Source: JALEGB01 sp038530925 (lineage in GTDB: Bacteria > Pseudomonadota > Alphaproteobacteria > Rhodobacterales > Rhodobacteraceae). From it: a stretch of 25,261 nt of DNA. Where the stretch lies: NCBI GenBank assembly GCA_038530925.1, contig JBCBCG010000037.1, positions 1 through 25,261 on the forward strand. Direction: 5' to 3'. A model generated the notes under the pieces. The model saw nothing but the letters and a program-made list of their open reading frames with translations, did no database searches and was not told the DNA's origin. Below, piece by piece: positions 23,815 to 25,261 of the stretch. The position numbers and the translations under genes were made by a program. The number at the start of each line of letters is the position of its first letter. Positions within the stretch are counted from its first letter, which is position 1.

Positions 23815-24773
23815 TGGGCGCCGAGTTCGTTCAGATCAGCCTCATTCCGATCCTGATCGGAATTTTCTCCGCGATCGCTTGCGCGTTGCCGGGCAATTTT
23901 CTGTTGCTGCGCGGCCAAGCGCTGCTTGGCGATGCGATCGCTCATGTGGTGCTGCCTGGCATCGTCGTGGCCTTTCTGCTCGGCGGCGCGATCGCCACAT
24001 GGCCGATGATGGCCGGCGCGGCCGGGGCGGCGCTCATCGCGATCGGGATGATCGAAGCGATCCGCCGCTTCGGCGGCGTCGAGCCTGGCGCGGCCATGGG
24101 GGTGAGCTTCACCGCGCTCTTCGCGCTCGGCGTGCTGCTGATGGAGCTCAGTGAGGCGAGCGCGGTGCATCTCGACGACCATGCGCTGCGCGGCAATCTG
24201 GAAAGCCTGATTTGGTTCAGCGCGACGGGCTGGAGCTCGCTCTGGGATCCGGAGGCGTTGGCGGATCTGCCGCTGGAACTCGCGCGCATCGCCGGCGCGG
24301 CGGCGGTGATCGGGCTTTTGACTTGGTTTTTCTGGCGCCCGCTGGCGCTGTCGACCTTCGATGAAGCCCATGCGCGCGCCTTGGGGCTGCCCACGACGCT
24401 GATCAGCGTCGGCTTGGTGACCGCGGCGGCGGCGGCGGCGGTCGCCTCGTTCCAGGCGGTCGGCTCGATCATCGTGATCGCCATGTTCATCTGCCCGCCG
24501 GCGGCGGCGCGATTGATGACGCATCGGCTTGATCGCCAAGTGGCCTGGAGCCTGCTTTTCGCCGCCGCGTCCGCCGTGCTCGGCTATGTGGTCGCAGGCT
24601 ATGGGCCAGGCTGGTTCGGCGCCGACTATGCGGTCAGCGCCGCCGGCATGATCGCGGTGATTTCCGGCGCGATCCTTGGCCTCGCCTGCCTCTTCGGCCC
24701 GCGCCGCCAGCCGGCCGAACGCGAAGGCTCTGTGGCCGAGAGGGACGCGTCCCCCAGAATTTTAGACCAATAG
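23811..24773 (+). CDS. troD: Second permease of the Zn/Mn ABC transporter (TroD type)
   Basis: A 320-residue ABC-3 family permease that would pair with the 22588 product to form a heterodimeric channel, the arrangement of TroCD and SitCD. Signatures: LLRGQALLGDAIAHVVLPGI, the AVHLDDHALRGNLESLIW segment, STFDEAHARALGLP, and GSIIVIAMFICPPAAARLM. It lacks the long C-terminal extension of the first permease and ends in a short polar tail. GTG 23811 lies eight bases after GGAGGAG and overlaps the upstream stop; ATG 23814 is an alternative with a longer spacing. Two permease genes point towards Mn/Fe/Zn Tro/Sit-type systems rather than ZnuABC, which uses one permease. No clear terminator follows. 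Confidence 0.93.
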   Translation: MMGAEFVQISLIPILIGIFSAIACALPGNFLLLRGQALLGDAIAHVVLPGIVVAFLLGGAIATWPMMAGAAGAALIAIGMIEAIRRFGGVEPGAAMGVSFTALFALGVLLMELSEASAVHLDDHALRGNLESLIWFSATGWSSLWDPEALADLPLELARIAGAAAVIGLLTWFFWRPLALSTFDEAHARALGLPTTLISVGLVTAAAAAAVASFQAVGSIIVIAMFICPPAAARLMTHRLDRQVAWSLLFAAASAVLGYVVAGYGPGWFGADYAVSAAGMIAVISGAILGLACLFGPRRQPAEREGSVAERDASPRILDQ

Positions 24774-24784
24774 CGCGCCATCGC

Positions 24785-24813
24785 TCGCCAACCCCGCGCG
24801 TAGTCGCTACAAT
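24785..24813 (+). promoter_or_regulatory. Candidate promoter giving a leaderless mRNA
   Basis: TCGCCA (24785-24790, four of six to TTGACA), a 17-base spacer and TACAAT (24808-24813, five of six to TATAAT) form a good sigma-70-type promoter. The expected start of transcription, about seven bases after the -10, is the A of ATG 24820. No ribosome binding site lies in front of that ATG. Confidence 0.4.
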
Positions 24814-24819
24814 CTGTGG

Positions 24820-25261
24820 ATGATGGAGTGTGGCGAAGTGGATTATTTGGCGATGACGCCGATATCTGGGAGAATTGATCCAGCCGATGCGGGTCCAGCG
24901 CGGCGTCTCGGCGCTGGACCGCTGGATTTGCGGCGCCGTCTCTCGGATCGGTTCATCGGGCGACAGGGCGTTCTGGCTCAATTGGCGGGCCGGCTGAGCG
25001 CTGAGACCGGCGGCGTGATCGCGATTGAAGGCGCCGTTGGGATCGGTAAGAGCCGCCTGGTGGAAGAGGCGCTCGCTCTCTGGCGTCGGTCGGGCGGCGG
25101 CCGCGGCGTGACGATCGCGCATTTCGAAGCGGTGGACCGGCGCGGGGAGGCGCGGCGGCTCCTTCTGGCGGCGGCCGAAGCGGTCGGCGCGCCGCCGCGA
25201 GCGCGAAGCGGCGCGGAGATCGCTGAAGCGGCGCTCGCAGCCGGCGCCGCGCGGCCTTGGC
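24820..25261 (+). CDS. AAA/STAND-type P-loop ATPase, N-terminal part (3' end outside window)
   Basis: The frame from ATG 24820 is open to the right edge (147 codons). After about 40 polar residues comes RFIGRQGVLAQLAGRLS (44-60), the 'FVGRExEL' entry motif of AAA_16/STAND ATPases, then the strand VIAIE and the Walker A GAVGIGKSRL (71-80), followed by VEEALALWRR and a strand VTIAHFEAVD. In these families the P-loop domain usually belongs to large regulators (MalT/LuxR-type, adenylate cyclase-linked or TPR-carrying proteins); which one cannot be told from this fragment. ATG 24823 and ATG 24853 are other starts. It is probably not part of the metal transporter operon, since a promoter-like sequence lies between them. 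Confidence 0.75.
   Translation, partial: MMECGEVDYLAMTPISGRIDPADAGPARRLGAGPLDLRRRLSDRFIGRQGVLAQLAGRLSAETGGVIAIEGAVGIGKSRLVEEALALWRRSGGGRGVTIAHFEAVDRRGEARRLLLAAAEAVGAPPRARSGAEIAEAALAAGAARPW

Noticed and set aside
20664..24773. Reading the transporter as ZnuABC
   Set aside because: Two different permease genes, a His3Asp-type ligand set and no His-rich loop fit Tro/Sit-type systems better; metal specificity remains open.

Overview
The window is very GC-rich DNA, dense with genes and with many start/stop overlaps of 4-8 bases. The gene content (two DMGDH/SarDH-type flavoproteins, a classical MCP chemoreceptor, an ACAD11-type acyl-CoA dehydrogenase with its APH-like kinase partner, a TroABCD-type metal transporter) and the codon style fit a high-GC bacterium, most likely an alphaproteobacterium. 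This is inference from gene content; no rRNA, tRNA or CRISPR array is visible.

Layout. (1) 1-5831, plus strand: the end of an acetate kinase gene, then a DMGDH-like FAD/GcvT oxidoreductase, a small PPOX-type flavin protein and a second DMGDH-like oxidoreductase split by one frameshift, all overlapping or abutting. (2) 5832-7095: about 1.26 kb with no gene I can support. (3) 7096-8223: a YeiH/UPF0324 membrane transporter. (4) 8397-about 9340: a decayed IS3-family element that has lost catalytic residues and its right end. It abuts a 600-base AT-rich island (about 9340-9960) holding a possible foreign gene remnant, followed by a small gene broken by a 22-base tandem duplication. (5) 13376-10286, minus strand: a secreted protein built from eight degenerate 'TPxDVYA' helical repeats, then a methyl-accepting chemotaxis protein 16 bases downstream. 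(6) 15821-13540, minus strand: acyl-CoA dehydrogenase overlapping a phosphotransferase, closed by a hairpin terminator. (7) 16051-20492, plus strand and divergent from (6): Baeyer-Villiger-type monooxygenase, SDR, and two tandem membrane-anchored alpha/beta hydrolases. (8) 20664-24773: a metal ABC transporter (binding protein, ATPase, two permeases) behind a promoter with a Fur-family-like operator; the first permease carries a DtxR-like C-terminal extension. (9) 24820-end: the start of an AAA/STAND-type P-loop ATPase gene, possibly translated from a leaderless mRNA.

How the parts may work together. The first block looks like oxidative N-demethylation feeding one-carbon units to tetrahydrofolate. 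The divergent middle blocks read as a catabolic set: an SDR makes a ketone, the BVMO makes an ester, hydrolases cleave it, and the acyl-CoA dehydrogenase/kinase pair handles the acids or hydroxyacids. The secreted repeat protein and chemoreceptor form an apparent two-gene sensory unit of unknown ligand. The most original candidate is that repeat-protein/chemoreceptor pair, followed by the permease-regulator-like fusion.
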